A stretch of DNA of 39,465 nucleotides, from positions 1 to 39,465 of the forward strand of contig CAIXPS010000381.1 in assembly GCA_903921365.1 (NCBI GenBank), given 5' to 3'. The translations under genes were made by a program, and so were the position numbers. Shown here one piece after another: positions 13,890 to 23,067 of the stretch. This stretch comes from an uncultured bacterium (GTDB lineage: Bacteria > Chloroflexota > Anaerolineae > J036 > Brachytrichaceae). The notes below the pieces were generated by a model. It made no database searches and had not been told where the DNA came from. It saw only the letters and a list, made by a program, of their open reading frames with translations. Each line of letters begins with the position of its first letter. The first letter of the stretch is position 1.

Positions 13890-15804
13890 CCTGTTCGTGC
13901 AACGCGCGCGCGCTAAAACCCCTGACTTCACGCTGACCGATACGAACGTCACCGATGTGGTGCGTATCTGCGCGGCGCTCGATGGTCTCCCGTTGGCAAT
14001 TGAGATGGCCGCTGCCCAGGTGAAGTCGTCGGGCGTGTCGCTGCCGCAGCTTCACACCCAGTTAACCACGCGACTCACCGAGTTATCGGGCGGGATGCGC
14101 GGACTGACCCCTCGCCAGCAGACACTGCGGGGCGCGATCAACTGGAGCTTTCAGTTGCTCAGCCCGACCGACCGCGCGCTATTCGCGCGCCTCGCGGTGT
14201 TTGCCGGCGGTTTCACCCCCGAGGCGGCTGGAGAAGTCATCGGACAGTGGCTGCTGGCGATGCGCGACTCATCCAACGAGGGCATCGCGCCCACGGATGG
14301 GGCAAACACGGCGCGTATGCGCAAGGCAATTGCTCCCAGCGATCACCCAGTCTTCAGCGACTTCCAGTCCCCGATCGCGCACTTCGAGTCGCCGGTCACT
14401 GCCGCCCTGGAGTCGCTCAACGATAAAAGCCTGCTGCGCCATGAACAGGGCACAGATGGGAACGACGCGCATGACGCGTCGCGTTTCTCGATGTTCGAGA
14501 CGATTCGTGAGTTCGCGCTGGAGAAACTGGCGCAATCGGGCGAGATAGCCGACGCACAGCGTCACCATGCCGGGTATTACGCCCAACTGGCGCGCCGCGC
14601 GGAACCGCATCTGAGCGGGCCACAGCAGGAGCAATGGCTCGCGCGCCTCGACGCCGATCTCAATAACCTGCGCACCGCGCTGGACTATTGCGCCGAGCAC
14701 GCCGTTGGCGTCGGCCTGCAAATGGCGACGGCGTTGTGGCAGTTTTTCCACGCGCGAGGTTACCTGAGCGAGGGGCGCGCCCGGATCGAGAGATTGATAC
14801 AACGATGCGATGACTCGATCCCGCCGTTGGTGCGGGCGTGGGCCTTGCGCGCCAACGCGGCGCTGTGCCAGCAACAGGGCGATACCGCGCGCGCCACCCA
14901 CCTGGCAACCGAAAGCCTCACGCTGTTCCGCGCCATCGGTCTCAAAGATGGCATAGCCGCTCTGCTGCACCTTCTCGGCAATGTGGCGCTGATGCAGAGC
15001 AACTACGCCGCAGCAACCGCCAACTACGAGGAAGCGCTGGCGCAGTATCGCGAGACCGGCAACCGGCTCGCAATGGCGACGGTGCTTACCAATCTCGGAT
15101 TGATTACGAAAGACCAGGGCAACTATCGCCATGCGATGGCGCTTTACGAGGAGGCGCGCGACCTGCACAGCCAGCTTGGCAACAAGCGCGGCATCGCCAA
15201 TACGTTCATTCATTCCAGCATCGCGGCATACTGGCAGGGCGACTACGTGACGGCGGGAACGCTGGCCGAGCAGGCGTTGGATCTGCAACGCGAAAGCGGC
15301 AATCGGCTCGATCAGGCCTACGGCATGGAAAACCTTGGCATGGTGCTGTTCAAACAAGGCGCCTACGCGCGCGCATGGGACATGCTGAACGAGAGCCTGG
15401 TCAGCTTGCGCGAGCTTGGCGACAAGTCGGGCATTGCGCTGCTAAACACGGACCTGGGATGCCTGGCGCATGCGCAGGGACATGACGAGCAGTCGCGCGA
15501 CTGGCATCTACAGGGGTTGCGGCTCAGCATGGAAGTTGGCGACAAGCGCCGCGCGGCCTTCTGCCTGGAAGGGCTGGCGGCAGCTTTTGCGGAAGAACAA
15601 CCCGAACGCGCGACGCGCCTGTTCAGCGCGGCTGCGCGGTTGCGCGAAGATATCGGCGCGCCGCTGCCGCCATCGGAGCAGCAGGACTATAACACCGCAC
15701 TGCAACAACTCCACACCCGATTAGACGACGGAACAAACCGATTCGAGTCGGCGACCGCCGCCGGCCGGTCGATGACGCTTGATCAAACTGCGTCTATAAT
15801 CTGA
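13768..15804 (+). CDS. STAND-type regulator, C-terminal half (NB-ARC remainder, winged helix, TPR repeats)
   Basis: This is the continuation of the upstream half in the next frame. Meaningful sequence begins around 13801-13864; the first residues after 13768 are an out-of-frame shadow. It carries 'ALAQYPAVDLFVQRA', the GLPLA motif 'ALDGLPLAIEMAAAQVK', a winged-helix segment ending 'MFETIREFALEKLAQSG', then at least five TPR-like repeats from about 14940 ('NYAAATANYEEALAQYRETGN', 'NYRHAMALYEEARDLHSQLGN', 'DYVTAGTLAEQALDLQRESGN'). TPRs bind a peptide or protein ligand. The unbroken 2 kb downstream frame shows that the break is recent, a sequencing error, or functional. The full product would be about 910 residues. 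Confidence 0.8.
   Translation: MSCSNYMARSASRWGRLKSLPSLTLSGTQPSNALAQYPAVDLFVQRARAKTPDFTLTDTNVTDVVRICAALDGLPLAIEMAAAQVKSSGVSLPQLHTQLTTRLTELSGGMRGLTPRQQTLRGAINWSFQLLSPTDRALFARLAVFAGGFTPEAAGEVIGQWLLAMRDSSNEGIAPTDGANTARMRKAIAPSDHPVFSDFQSPIAHFESPVTAALESLNDKSLLRHEQGTDGNDAHDASRFSMFETIREFALEKLAQSGEIADAQRHHAGYYAQLARRAEPHLSGPQQEQWLARLDADLNNLRTALDYCAEHAVGVGLQMATALWQFFHARGYLSEGRARIERLIQRCDDSIPPLVRAWALRANAALCQQQGDTARATHLATESLTLFRAIGLKDGIAALLHLLGNVALMQSNYAAATANYEEALAQYRETGNRLAMATVLTNLGLITKDQGNYRHAMALYEEARDLHSQLGNKRGIANTFIHSSIAAYWQGDYVTAGTLAEQALDLQRESGNRLDQAYGMENLGMVLFKQGAYARAWDMLNESLVSLRELGDKSGIALLNTDLGCLAHAQGHDEQSRDWHLQGLRLSMEVGDKRRAAFCLEGLAAAFAEEQPERATRLFSAAARLREDIGAPLPPSEQQDYNTALQQLHTRLDDGTNRFESATAAGRSMTLDQTASII
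15772..15800 (+). promoter_or_regulatory. Candidate promoter of the HNH-nuclease gene
   Basis: ATGACG (15772-15777, 4/6 match to TTGACA), a 17-base spacer and an exact TATAAT (15795-15800) lie at the extreme 3' end of the STAND gene. Transcription would start near 15807, about 80 bases upstream of the HNH start codon. The leader contains AAGGAG at 15827-15832, too far from the start to be its ribosome-binding site. Confidence 0.5.
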
Positions 15805-15885
15805 ATTGTTCAAAGTTTCCGTAAGTAAGGAGAAGAGCCACCAACTGACACCGCATTTCCGAGTGCGGCGCCGGGGCTGCGCCGC

Positions 15886-16380
15886 GTGTTGGTGCTAAAT
15901 GCAACCTATGAGCCACTGAGTGTGGTTCCGATGCCGCGCGCCATCCATCTGCTGATGGCAGACAAGGCCGAGGTGATAGAGACCGACGGCACCCGCATCC
16001 ATAGTGTGACCGCCAGTTTCCCTGCGCCGGTCGTTATCCGCTTGCGTTACTATGTGCGCGTGCCCCATAACCTGCCGATGCCGCTGTCGCGCCGCGCCAT
16101 CTTGTTGCGCGACGCTTACACCTGTCAGTATTGCGGCAGCCAGCCCGGTCGCGAATTGCTCACGATCGACCACATCATGCCGCGCTCACGCGGCGGCCGC
16201 ACGGACTGGGAAAACACGGTGGCGGCCTGCGGCTCGTGCAACCGTAAGAAGGCCAACCGCACACCTGACGAAGCTCACATGATGCTGGCGCGACCGCCAG
16301 TGCGGCCGCGCTTCTGGGCGATGGCGCTTATGATGATCCCGGGCAATGACGCCTGGCGCAAATATTTGTTAATAAAATGA
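15886..16380 (+). CDS. HNH endonuclease
   Basis: A 164-residue protein of the widespread COG1403 HNH type found in actinobacteria, cyanobacteria and Chloroflexota. The N-terminal VLVLNATYEPL and 'AIHLLMADKAEVIE' are typical of this subgroup. A zinc-binding CQYCG (about residue 85) and CGSCNRKK frame the active site 'LTIDHIMPRSRGGRTDWENT', with the Asp-His pair, Asn and the downstream Cys pair all present. These proteins are stand-alone and their biological role is unsettled (repair or nicking is suggested). The start is a GTG at 15886 followed by TTG and GTG. No good ribosome-binding site is visible and the frame is open back to 15829, so the start is uncertain. Confidence 0.88.
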   Translation: MLVLNATYEPLSVVPMPRAIHLLMADKAEVIETDGTRIHSVTASFPAPVVIRLRYYVRVPHNLPMPLSRRAILLRDAYTCQYCGSQPGRELLTIDHIMPRSRGGRTDWENTVAACGSCNRKKANRTPDEAHMMLARPPVRPRFWAMALMMIPGNDAWRKYLLIK

Positions 16381-17072
16381 ACCTTGAACGAGTTCAAACC
16401 AATCGATTGACGGCCCTGCGCTTCATGCTGGGCGCGATCTCCGCGCGGCGCTGGCTCATGCTCTTCGCCGGTCTGGCCTGCTTCGGCTTTGGCATCGCGT
16501 TGATGGTGCAGGCCGGGCTGGGCCTTGCGCCATGGGAGTCGCTGAACCAAGGCATCGCGCGGCATGTTGGTCTGCAGATTGGCACGGTCAGCATTCTGCT
16601 CGGCGCGCCCATCCTGCTATTGTGGCTGCCGCTGGGCGAGCGCCTCGGCGTCGGCACTCTGTTTAACGTCGTCTGTATCGGCACGGTCACCAACCTCAGC
16701 CTGATATTCCTGCCGTCATTCTCGTCGCTCGTATTGCAGCTGATCGAGATGGCGCTGGGAATCATCGTCATCGGCATCGGCAGCGGGTTGTACCTCAGCA
16801 CGCGCCTCGGCGCCGGACCGCGCGATGGCCTGATGATGGGTCTGCACCGCCGCACCGGCTGGAGCGTCCGACTCACCCGCACGGTTATTGAGATCACTGT
16901 TCTCGCCATCGCGTGGCTGCTGGGCGGAACGATCGGCATCGGCACACTCGCCTTCGCCCTTGGCATCGGGCCAGTGGTGCAACTGGCGTTCCGCATCCTG
17001 GGCACAAAACCGGTCATCGTCGCCCCCTCAGAACGCCCCGCATTGCGTGAATCTCCAATTTCTACTCTCTAA
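16377..17072 (+). CDS. YczE/YyaS/YitT-family integral membrane protein
   Basis: A 231-residue membrane protein with about five predicted transmembrane helices (for example residues 27-47, 70-86, 94-113, 121-142, 170-200). The family signature appears as 'GFGIALMVQAGLGLAPWESL' followed by 'NQGIA', and again as 'GSGLYLSTRLGAGPRDGLMM' followed by 'GLHRRTGWSV', an internal repeat typical of YczE-like proteins. Function in the family is not established; transport or regulation has been proposed. The ATG overlaps the HNH stop codon by four bases (ATGA), showing translational coupling. The last codons are built from the heptamer repeat at 17050. Confidence 0.85.
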   Translation: MNLERVQTNRLTALRFMLGAISARRWLMLFAGLACFGFGIALMVQAGLGLAPWESLNQGIARHVGLQIGTVSILLGAPILLLWLPLGERLGVGTLFNVVCIGTVTNLSLIFLPSFSSLVLQLIEMALGIIVIGIGSGLYLSTRLGAGPRDGLMMGLHRRTGWSVRLTRTVIEITVLAIAWLLGGTIGIGTLAFALGIGPVVQLAFRILGTKPVIVAPSERPALRESPISTL

Positions 17073-17098
17073 TCTCTACACTCCAATCTCCAATGAGA
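17050..17098. repeat. Seven degenerate heptamers spanning a stop and the next start codon
   Basis: Consecutive seven-base units read AATCTCC, AATTTCT, ACTCTCT, AATCTCT, ACACTCC, AATCTCC, AATGAGA. Five of them have the form AMTYTCY. The array encodes the last residues of the YczE-type protein, crosses its stop codon and includes the ATG at 17093 of the next gene in its last unit. It matches the AATCTCC arm of the repeat at 11916-11936, so this is a dispersed heptamer family. Confidence 0.8.
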
Positions 17099-18346
17099 CC
17101 CCGACTCATCCTCTTCTTGGCCGTGATCGTGTTTGCGGTCTGGTTCGCCCTGCCGTCCACCGCCCAGCAACTGGTGATGGCGACCGGCGAGGAGGCGCGC
17201 CCATCGCAATTGCGCGCGTTGTGGAACCAGTTCCTGAACCTGGCGCGCCCGCCGCTGCAACTGGCGCCTACTGCCGATATCAAGTATGTCAAGGACGTCA
17301 GCCCGTTCGGCGTCAACACCTTCCTCGAACAGGAAGTGGAGGTGGCCAAACGGGAGCAAACAGTGCAGATGATCAAGGAGTCCGGGTTTGTCTGGGTGCG
17401 CCAGCAGTTCCCGTGGGCCGATATCGAGATCGATGGCAAGGGCGACTTCACCGACCGGCGCAACCCGCCCGAGCGGAGCGCCTGGGACAAGTATGACAAC
17501 ATTGTGGGGCTGACCGAGAAATATGGGCTGAAGGTCATCGCCCGCTTAAGCGCGCCGCCCAAATGGTCCCACCGTGGCTATGCCGACCTGGGCGACTTCG
17601 GCCCGCCCGCCCAATTTGAGGACTATGCCGACTATGTTGCGGCGGTAGTAACGCGTTATAAGGGGCGCATCCAGTACTATCAGCTCTGGAATGAGCCAAA
17701 CATCTACCCGGAGTGGGGCGATCAGCGCGTCAACCCGGAGGATTACGCCCGCATGATGTGCATGGCCTATGACCGCGCCAAAGCGATTGACCCGAACGTG
17801 GTTGTTCTGAGTGCGGCGCTCGCTCCAACGATCGCGCAGGATGGGCGCGACCTGAGCGATCTTATTTTCCTGCAACGCATGTACAACGCCGGCGCCGGCC
17901 GGTGCTTTGACATTCTATCGGCGCAGGGCTATGGCTTGTTTTCCGGGCCGTACGACCGGCGCCTCGATCCGCAGACCACTAACGTCGCCCGCCACATGCT
18001 GTTGCGCGACATCATGGTAAGCAATGGCGATGCGACCAAGCCAATCTGGCTCTCCGAGTTGAACTGGAACGCCGTGCCGAACACGCCGGAAAAAATCCAA
18101 GGGTGGGGCAAGTACGGCACGGCGACCGAACAGCAACAGGCTAATTATGTTCCGGCAACCTACGACCGGGCGCGCCAGGAATGGCCGTGGGTAGGTGTTA
18201 TGTCAATCTGGTTCTTCAAACGCGCCTCCGACGCCGAGCGCGACCAGTCATGGTATTACTTTCGCATGCTGGAACCCGACTTTACGCCCACACCACTGTA
18301 TGATTCGATGAAAAGGTATATGCAGACGCACAAGCCGGGTGTATGA
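17093..18346 (+). CDS. Secreted clan-A (GH39/GH5-like) glycoside hydrolase-like protein
   Basis: A 417-residue protein with an N-terminal signal peptide or anchor (LILFLAVIVFAVWFALPSTA, residues 5-24), so exported. The rest is a TIM barrel with clan GH-A hallmarks: 'GFVWVRQQFPW' after strand 2, the acid/base motif YQLWNEPN (Glu201) and the nucleophile segment IWLSELNWN (Glu322). 'SIWFFKRAS' follows strand 8. The Trp-Asn-Glu-Pro motif and spacing resemble GH39-type or GH5-like proteins; the exact family and substrate are not clear. No Shine-Dalgarno sequence precedes the ATG because the heptamer repeat occupies that space. It is 20 bases after the YczE-type gene. Confidence 0.8.
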   Translation: MRPRLILFLAVIVFAVWFALPSTAQQLVMATGEEARPSQLRALWNQFLNLARPPLQLAPTADIKYVKDVSPFGVNTFLEQEVEVAKREQTVQMIKESGFVWVRQQFPWADIEIDGKGDFTDRRNPPERSAWDKYDNIVGLTEKYGLKVIARLSAPPKWSHRGYADLGDFGPPAQFEDYADYVAAVVTRYKGRIQYYQLWNEPNIYPEWGDQRVNPEDYARMMCMAYDRAKAIDPNVVVLSAALAPTIAQDGRDLSDLIFLQRMYNAGAGRCFDILSAQGYGLFSGPYDRRLDPQTTNVARHMLLRDIMVSNGDATKPIWLSELNWNAVPNTPEKIQGWGKYGTATEQQQANYVPATYDRARQEWPWVGVMSIWFFKRASDAERDQSWYYFRMLEPDFTPTPLYDSMKRYMQTHKPGV

Positions 18347-18402
18347 TAGGGGCAAGGACTTGTATCAGGCCCTAAGGAAGACTATTGACGTTCATTTCGC
18401 GG

Positions 18403-18415
18403 TTCATTTAATGAA
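18403..18415. promoter_or_regulatory. Inverted repeat next to the nusA -35 box
   Basis: TTCATT-T-AATGAA ends four bases before the TTGACA of the nusA promoter. A further GTTCATTT copy lies upstream at about 18390, so the motif is repeated. It could be an operator or activator site. No binding protein is known here. Confidence 0.35.
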
Positions 18416-18418
18416 TCG

Positions 18419-18447
18419 TTGACAAGAGTAAGACCAGTTGGTACACT
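18419..18447 (+). promoter_or_regulatory. Promoter of the nusA-infB cluster
   Basis: An exact TTGACA (18419-18424), a 17-base spacer and TACACT (18442-18447) form a strong sigma-70-type promoter. Transcription would start near 18454, leaving a leader of about 80 bases that contains the hairpin at 18479-18505. Its position directly before nusA shows that rimP is not co-transcribed here. Confidence 0.8.
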
Positions 18448-18478
18448 AAGCATACTTAAAACTTCTGGCAACTAGATC

Positions 18479-18511
18479 GAAGAGTGGGCGATGAACCCAC
18501 TCTTCCTTTTC
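18479..18511 (+). terminator. Terminator-like hairpin (attenuator) in the nusA leader
   Basis: GAAGAGTGGG (18479-18488) pairs perfectly with CCCACTCTTC (18496-18505) around a 7-base loop and is followed by CTTTTC. It lies between the promoter and the start codon of nusA, so it can terminate transcription only before the operon. That is the arrangement of an attenuator. Because NusA affects pausing and termination, feedback by NusA is a plausible reading. Confidence 0.65.
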
Positions 18512-18532
18512 TACGGCGCAGGAGTCCGTACG

Positions 18533-20560
18533 ATGAAGAGCGAGTTTACTTTAGCTTTAAACCAAATCTGTTCGGAACGCAACCTACCGCGTGAGATCAT
18601 CACTCAGGTGTTAGAGAGTGCGTTAGTCACGTCCTATCGCAAGAACGCCAACATAATGGCCGCCCAGAACGTGGAGGTCAAAGTCGACATTGACAAGGGC
18701 GATATGAAGGTGCTTGTCGAAAAAGAGGTCGTTGATGCTGTCGTCGACGATCGCACTGAAGTGTCGCTTGAAGAAGCCAAGGTCGATAAGGCGGATGCAG
18801 TGATTGGCGACTGTGTCCTGGTCGACGTGACTGTGAAAGACTTCGGGCGGATCGCGGCTCAAAACGTCAAGCAGATGATCGTGCAGAAACTGCGTGAGGC
18901 TGAGCGCGACTTCCAGTACAACTCGTTTGCCGAGCGCGAAGGTGAGATCGTGCACGGCGTCATTCAGAGCGTTACTCCAGCCGGACTGGTCTTGAACCTC
19001 GGTCGCGCCGAGGGGATTCTGCCGCGCAAAGAACAGATCCCTGGCGAGCGGCTCGAAAACCAGCAGCGCCTGCGCGCTTATGTCACCGAGGTCAAGCGCA
19101 CTAGTCGTGGCCCGCAGATTATGCTCTCGCGCGCCCACAAGAATATGCTGCGCCGCCTGCTCGAGATCGAGATACCGGAGATTCAAAAGAGCCAGGTCGA
19201 GATCAAGTCGATCGCTCGTGAACCCGGTTCACGATCGAAGGTGGCTGTCGCCGCGATAATCGAAGGGATTGACCCGGTTGGCGCATGCGTTGGCCAGCGC
19301 GGCACGCGCGTCCAGAGCATCGTCAACGAACTCAACGGCGAAAAGATCGACGTCATCGAGTGGAGCCAGGATCCGACTGTCTTCATAACCAAGGCGCTCG
19401 GTCCGGCCAAAGTTCTGGCCGTTCACCCGAGCTTGGATGCCAAGGATCAGAAAAGCGGCACGGTGATTGTGCCGGATGATCAGTTGTCGCTGGCGATCGG
19501 GCGCGAGGGGCAAAATGCGCGCCTGGCTGCAAAGCTGACTGGCTGGCATATTGACATCAAGAGCGGCAGTGAGGCATTGAGCGAGGCGCTCGTCCGCATC
19601 GCGGAAAGCGAGTCCCTGCGGGACTGGGGCGGGCCGGACATTGTCCAGGCTGTCCCGATGTTGCGCGAATTGCTGGTGCGCCAGCGGGCGATGCCGGTGG
19701 CCTTGTCGCCCGAAGAATTTCTGATCGTAAAGCGCGCGCTCGATAGCGTGTATGGCTATTCGGCCCAGCGTGTTCGCAGCGGCGGCGACAAACTCGCCAT
19801 CATCGACTCCAAGCCAGATGCCGTTGTGCCCAGTGTGAAACAGGAAGCGCGCAATGCGGCAATTGCCGCGATCCCCCGCCAGTCGTACAACATGCCGATC
19901 GAGCAGTTGGGACTGTCGTCCCGCGTCATGCAACACATCATGGCGGCCGGCGTGTTATCCATCGGCCAGTTGATGGAACGGCGCGTGCACGGTGACGAGG
20001 GGTTGCTTTCGATTGAGGGTATCGGATCCAAAGCGCTTACCGAGGTCAAGGCGGCACTCGACAAAGTGATTGGCCAGGTCAAGGATGTTGAATATGAGCC
20101 TGCCAGCGCTCAAATCGTTATTCCCATCGAAGCTGAGGCGCCGGCCGTTGATACAGATCAGGCTGCGGTCGTCGAGTCCCCGACCGAATCCGTCGCAGTG
20201 GTCGAACTGATCGAACCGACCGAACAGGTCGACAGTGAGCCCGTTGCGGAAATCAGCCCGGCAACATCTCCGGCTGAAGCAAGTGTGGAAGTGGTGATAC
20301 CGGTCGAAGAAGAGGAAGAGACGCGCTCACCTGAGCAGATATTCCTTGAGGCGATGGGTCAGACGGATGAAGATGAGTCCGGCCCCGGCGGAACACCGAA
20401 GGCCGGTGTCAAGAAGAAGGACAAAGACAAGGACAAGGGCAAGAAAGCCGGGCGCGATCGTGTGTTAGTATATGATGAAGCGTTAGGGCGTAATGTGGTG
20501 CAACGCAGTCGAAAGCCCGGCCGTGTTGGCGATATACCCGACGACGTTGATGAAGAGTAG
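18533..20560 (+). CDS. nusA: Transcription termination/antitermination factor NusA
   Basis: NusA binds RNA polymerase and nascent RNA and modulates pausing, termination and antitermination. The 675-residue protein has, in order, an N-terminal polymerase-binding domain (1 to about 125), an S1 domain (about 136-205, '[20 protein letters not shown]'), and two KH domains ('[18 protein letters not shown]' and '[19 protein letters not shown]', to about 344). A helix-hairpin-helix segment lies at about 451-516 ('[19 protein letters not shown]'). The last 150 residues are an acidic low-complexity tail ending in a Lys/Asp-rich stretch, longer than in most NusA. The ATG at 18533 has AGGAG upstream; an in-frame ATG at 18491 lies inside the leader hairpin loop and is rejected. 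Confidence 0.97.
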   Translation: MKSEFTLALNQICSERNLPREIITQVLESALVTSYRKNANIMAAQNVEVKVDIDKGDMKVLVEKEVVDAVVDDRTEVSLEEAKVDKADAVIGDCVLVDVTVKDFGRIAAQNVKQMIVQKLREAERDFQYNSFAEREGEIVHGVIQSVTPAGLVLNLGRAEGILPRKEQIPGERLENQQRLRAYVTEVKRTSRGPQIMLSRAHKNMLRRLLEIEIPEIQKSQVEIKSIAREPGSRSKVAVAAIIEGIDPVGACVGQRGTRVQSIVNELNGEKIDVIEWSQDPTVFITKALGPAKVLAVHPSLDAKDQKSGTVIVPDDQLSLAIGREGQNARLAAKLTGWHIDIKSGSEALSEALVRIAESESLRDWGGPDIVQAVPMLRELLVRQRAMPVALSPEEFLIVKRALDSVYGYSAQRVRSGGDKLAIIDSKPDAVVPSVKQEARNAAIAAIPRQSYNMPIEQLGLSSRVMQHIMAAGVLSIGQLMERRVHGDEGLLSIEGIGSKALTEVKAALDKVIGQVKDVEYEPASAQIVIPIEAEAPAVDTDQAAVVESPTESVAVVELIEPTEQVDSEPVAEISPATSPAEASVEVVIPVEEEEETRSPEQIFLEAMGQTDEDESGPGGTPKAGVKKKDKDKDKGKKAGRDRVLVYDEALGRNVVQRSRKPGRVGDIPDDVDEE

Positions 20561-20837
20561 TCAGTTGCGGGTAAAGCATGTCCCAATGCGCACTTGCATT
20601 GGCGCGCAAACCCAGCACCCGAAACGCGACATGGTGCGCCTGGTGCGCACCAGCGATGGTCACATTGTTGTTGACCCGACTGGAAAGGCGAGTGGCAGCC
20701 GTGGCGTATATCTCAGCAAGAGTAAGGCGGCGGCTGAGGCGGCGATCAAAAACAAGCGGTTTGAGGCCGCATTTGAACAGCCGATCATGAAAGAGGATAT
20801 TGAAGCCATTTTGGCTTTCTTTAGCAAATTTCAATAG
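20550..20837 (+). CDS. ylxR: YlxR/RnpM-family RNA-binding protein
   Basis: A small basic protein of 95 residues (DUF448). The signature is 'VPMRTCIGAQTQHPKRDMVR' then 'LVRTSDGHIVVDPTGKASGS' and RGVYL (family pattern: PxRxCxxC..K..L.R.V......D...K..GRGaYl). The usual second Cys after CIG is an Ala here, and the usual GRG is GSRG. In Bacillus subtilis the homologue modulates RNase P; the role here is assumed similar. The ATG at 20550 overlaps the end of nusA by 11 bases, implying translational coupling. Starts further upstream lie inside nusA and add residues not seen in the family. Confidence 0.9.
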   Translation: MKSSQLRVKHVPMRTCIGAQTQHPKRDMVRLVRTSDGHIVVDPTGKASGSRGVYLSKSKAAAEAAIKNKRFEAAFEQPIMKEDIEAILAFFSKFQ

Positions 20838-20958
20838 CATGAATCCGACAGTTTGTGAGCCGATTGGTTCTTGGAGCTTAGCGATGACAGAGACACTGTA
20901 AGCGTCTCAATCATAGAGCGGATGTTAAGCTCGCTCGCTACATAGGCATTGTGATCCA

Positions 20959-20994
20959 AAACACAACGCAGGCTCATCAGCCTGCGTTGTGTTT
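20959..20994. terminator. Strong hairpin terminator between ylxR and infB
   Basis: A perfect 16-base stem pairs 20959-20974 with 20979-20994 around the 4-base loop CATC. The arms end in AAA and TTT, so a U-rich end forms on both strands and it could act in either direction. It stands in a 237-base gap between two genes that are adjacent and co-transcribed in most bacteria. Apart from an isolated TTGACA (20999-21004) with no matching -10, nothing else is recognised in the gap. Confidence 0.85.
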
Positions 20995-21074
20995 GCTATT
21001 GACAGGTTATACAGCGCAATCAGGGCGTAAGACAGGTGTCGTTTGGGCCCGGTTGCTTTAGAGAGGTGGCGTAT

Positions 21075-23045
21075 ATGGCGATCTTAACGAAAGATTCCGC
21101 AAAACCGGCAAACCCGACGCCGGGCCGCGACAATCGCGGTTCAAGTTCTCAGGGGAGAGGGACTAACTCAGGTCGTGGACCTGCGCAGTCAGATCGAAGA
21201 CCAGCCCCGCAGCCCGAGCGGAAACCCGAAAAGAAAATCGTGGAACTGTCCGATTCCGTGACGGTGCGCGAGTTTGCGACTATGATCGGCGTCAGCCCCA
21301 TCAATGTTATTCGTGAATTGATGAACAACGGGGTGATGGCGAACATCAACCAGCAGCTCGATTTTGATACGGCTGCTATCGTGGCTGAGGCGTTTGGCTT
21401 TGAAGCCAAGCCGATGCAAATCGCCGTCCCCGTGCAGGAAGCGACTGCGGTGGTGGTAGACCCCGCCACGGGCAAACCTGCGCCTGCCCGGCTCACTACA
21501 CTTCGTCAGCGACTGTTGGCGCGCGAGTCCGCCGAAATGCAGGACAAGCGCCCGCCAGTGGTTACCGTCATGGGACACGTTGATCATGGCAAGACGTCGT
21601 TGCTCGATGTCATCCGCAAAACAGATGTTGCGGCGGGCGAGGCTGGCGGCATCACTCAGCACGTTGGCGCCTATCAGGTGGAGCATGAAGGCAGAAAGGT
21701 CACGTTCCTCGACACCCCCGGACACGAGGCGTTTACCGCCATGCGCGCGCGCGGCGCATCCGTCACTGATGTAGCGGTGCTGGTGGTTGCTGCCGACGAT
21801 GGCGTGATGCCGCAGACGCGCGAGGCTATTGCGCACGCGAAGGCCGCCCAGGTGCCGATCATCGTCGCCCTGAACAAGATTGATAAGTCGAACGCGAACC
21901 CGGACCTGGTTAAACAGCAACTGGCTGACGCCGGTCTGGTGTCGGACGAATGGGGTGGCGATACGATGATCATCCCTGTCTCGGCCAAACAGCACAAGGG
22001 CATCGAGGACCTGATCGAAGGCATTTTGCTGGTGGCTGATTCGCTGGACAGCATCCGCGCCAACCCCGACCGCACTGCCATCGGGACGGTCATCGAGGCC
22101 GAGCTGGACAAATCCAAGGGCGCCCTGGCTACCGTGCTGATTCAGAATGGCACGTTGAATCTGGGTGACGCGTTTGTGATCGGCAAAGTCTATGGGCGTG
22201 TCCGCGCGATGTTTGACTTCCGCGGCCACCGCATCAAGAAAGCAGGACCGTCCACGCCTGTCAGCATCATCGGCATGTCGGACGTTCCTGTCGCCGGCGA
22301 CGTGCTCGAAGTGGTCGAAGACGACAAGATCGCGCGCGTGATGGCTGCACAGAACATCGCGGCTGCGACCCGCGAGACTTCACACAGCCGCGCCACGACG
22401 TTGCAGGAGTATTTCGCGCAGGCCAAGGCTGGCAAGGCGAAGAAGCTGTTGCTGATTGTCAAGGCCGATAACCAGGGCACACTGCCGCCTATCATCGAAT
22501 CGCTCGAACGGCTGAACGTCGAGGACGGCGAGGTTCATCTCGAGATCATTATGCGCGGCATCGGTGGCATCACCGAGTCCGACGTTGACCTGGCCGCCGC
22601 CGCGGGCGCAGTGATCCTTGGCTTCGAAGTGACCATGGACAACGCAGCCCGTCGCAAGGCCGAGTCGAGCGCTATCGACGTGCGCACCTACGAAGTGATC
22701 TACAAGATGATCGAGGACGTCGAACTGGCGTTGAAGGGCATGTTGACGCCCAAGCTGGTGCAACGCGTCATCGGAGCAGCCGAAGTCCGCCAGGTGTTCA
22801 AGATCAACAAGGTGGGCAACATCGCTGGCGCGATCATCCGCAGCGGCGTGGCGCAACGCGGCGCGAAGGCGCGCGTGGTTCGCGACGGCAAGGAACTCGC
22901 GGTTGGCATAGTCAGTTCTCTCAAGCGTCTTACCGATGATGTTCAGGAAGTTCGCCAGGGCTTCGAGTGCGGCCTGGGTGTTGAAGGGTTCACCGAGTAC
23001 AAGCCGGGTGACACCCTCGAGTTCTATGTGGAAGAGTACAAGTAA
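21075..23045 (+). CDS. infB: Translation initiation factor IF-2
   Basis: A GTPase that brings initiator tRNA to the 30S subunit and promotes subunit joining. The 656-residue protein has a short basic Gly/Pro/Arg/Ser-rich lead (1-55) and a single IF2_N domain (about 56-105, '[20 protein letters not shown]'). The G domain has G1 GHVDHGKTS (about 167), G3 DTPGHEAF, G4 NKID and G5 SAKQ, followed by domains II-IV ending '[20 protein letters not shown]'. It is compact compared with the 890 residues of E. coli IF-2. The ATG at 21075 is preceded by GAGAGGTGG; an upstream frame start at 21036 lacks such a site. First gene after the strong hairpin, so its own promoter is expected. Confidence 0.97.
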   Translation: MAILTKDSAKPANPTPGRDNRGSSSQGRGTNSGRGPAQSDRRPAPQPERKPEKKIVELSDSVTVREFATMIGVSPINVIRELMNNGVMANINQQLDFDTAAIVAEAFGFEAKPMQIAVPVQEATAVVVDPATGKPAPARLTTLRQRLLARESAEMQDKRPPVVTVMGHVDHGKTSLLDVIRKTDVAAGEAGGITQHVGAYQVEHEGRKVTFLDTPGHEAFTAMRARGASVTDVAVLVVAADDGVMPQTREAIAHAKAAQVPIIVALNKIDKSNANPDLVKQQLADAGLVSDEWGGDTMIIPVSAKQHKGIEDLIEGILLVADSLDSIRANPDRTAIGTVIEAELDKSKGALATVLIQNGTLNLGDAFVIGKVYGRVRAMFDFRGHRIKKAGPSTPVSIIGMSDVPVAGDVLEVVEDDKIARVMAAQNIAAATRETSHSRATTLQEYFAQAKAGKAKKLLLIVKADNQGTLPPIIESLERLNVEDGEVHLEIIMRGIGGITESDVDLAAAAGAVILGFEVTMDNAARRKAESSAIDVRTYEVIYKMIEDVELALKGMLTPKLVQRVIGAAEVRQVFKINKVGNIAGAIIRSGVAQRGAKARVVRDGKELAVGIVSSLKRLTDDVQEVRQGFECGLGVEGFTEYKPGDTLEFYVEEYK

Positions 23046-23067
23046 ACGCAAAGCGAAAGCGGGTTGA

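Noticed and set aside
14269-15357. 362-codon minus-strand open frame under the TPR region
   Set aside because: Antisense shadow of the TPR repeats; no ribosome-binding site and no motif.
20839-20901. 20-codon open frame right after ylxR (possible leader peptide)
   Set aside because: No ribosome-binding site, no run of regulatory codons and no alternative fold with the downstream hairpin could be seen.
20999-21004. TTGACA before infB as promoter
   Set aside because: No -10-like hexamer at 16-18 bases downstream; infB must still have some source of transcription, but this box alone does not support it.
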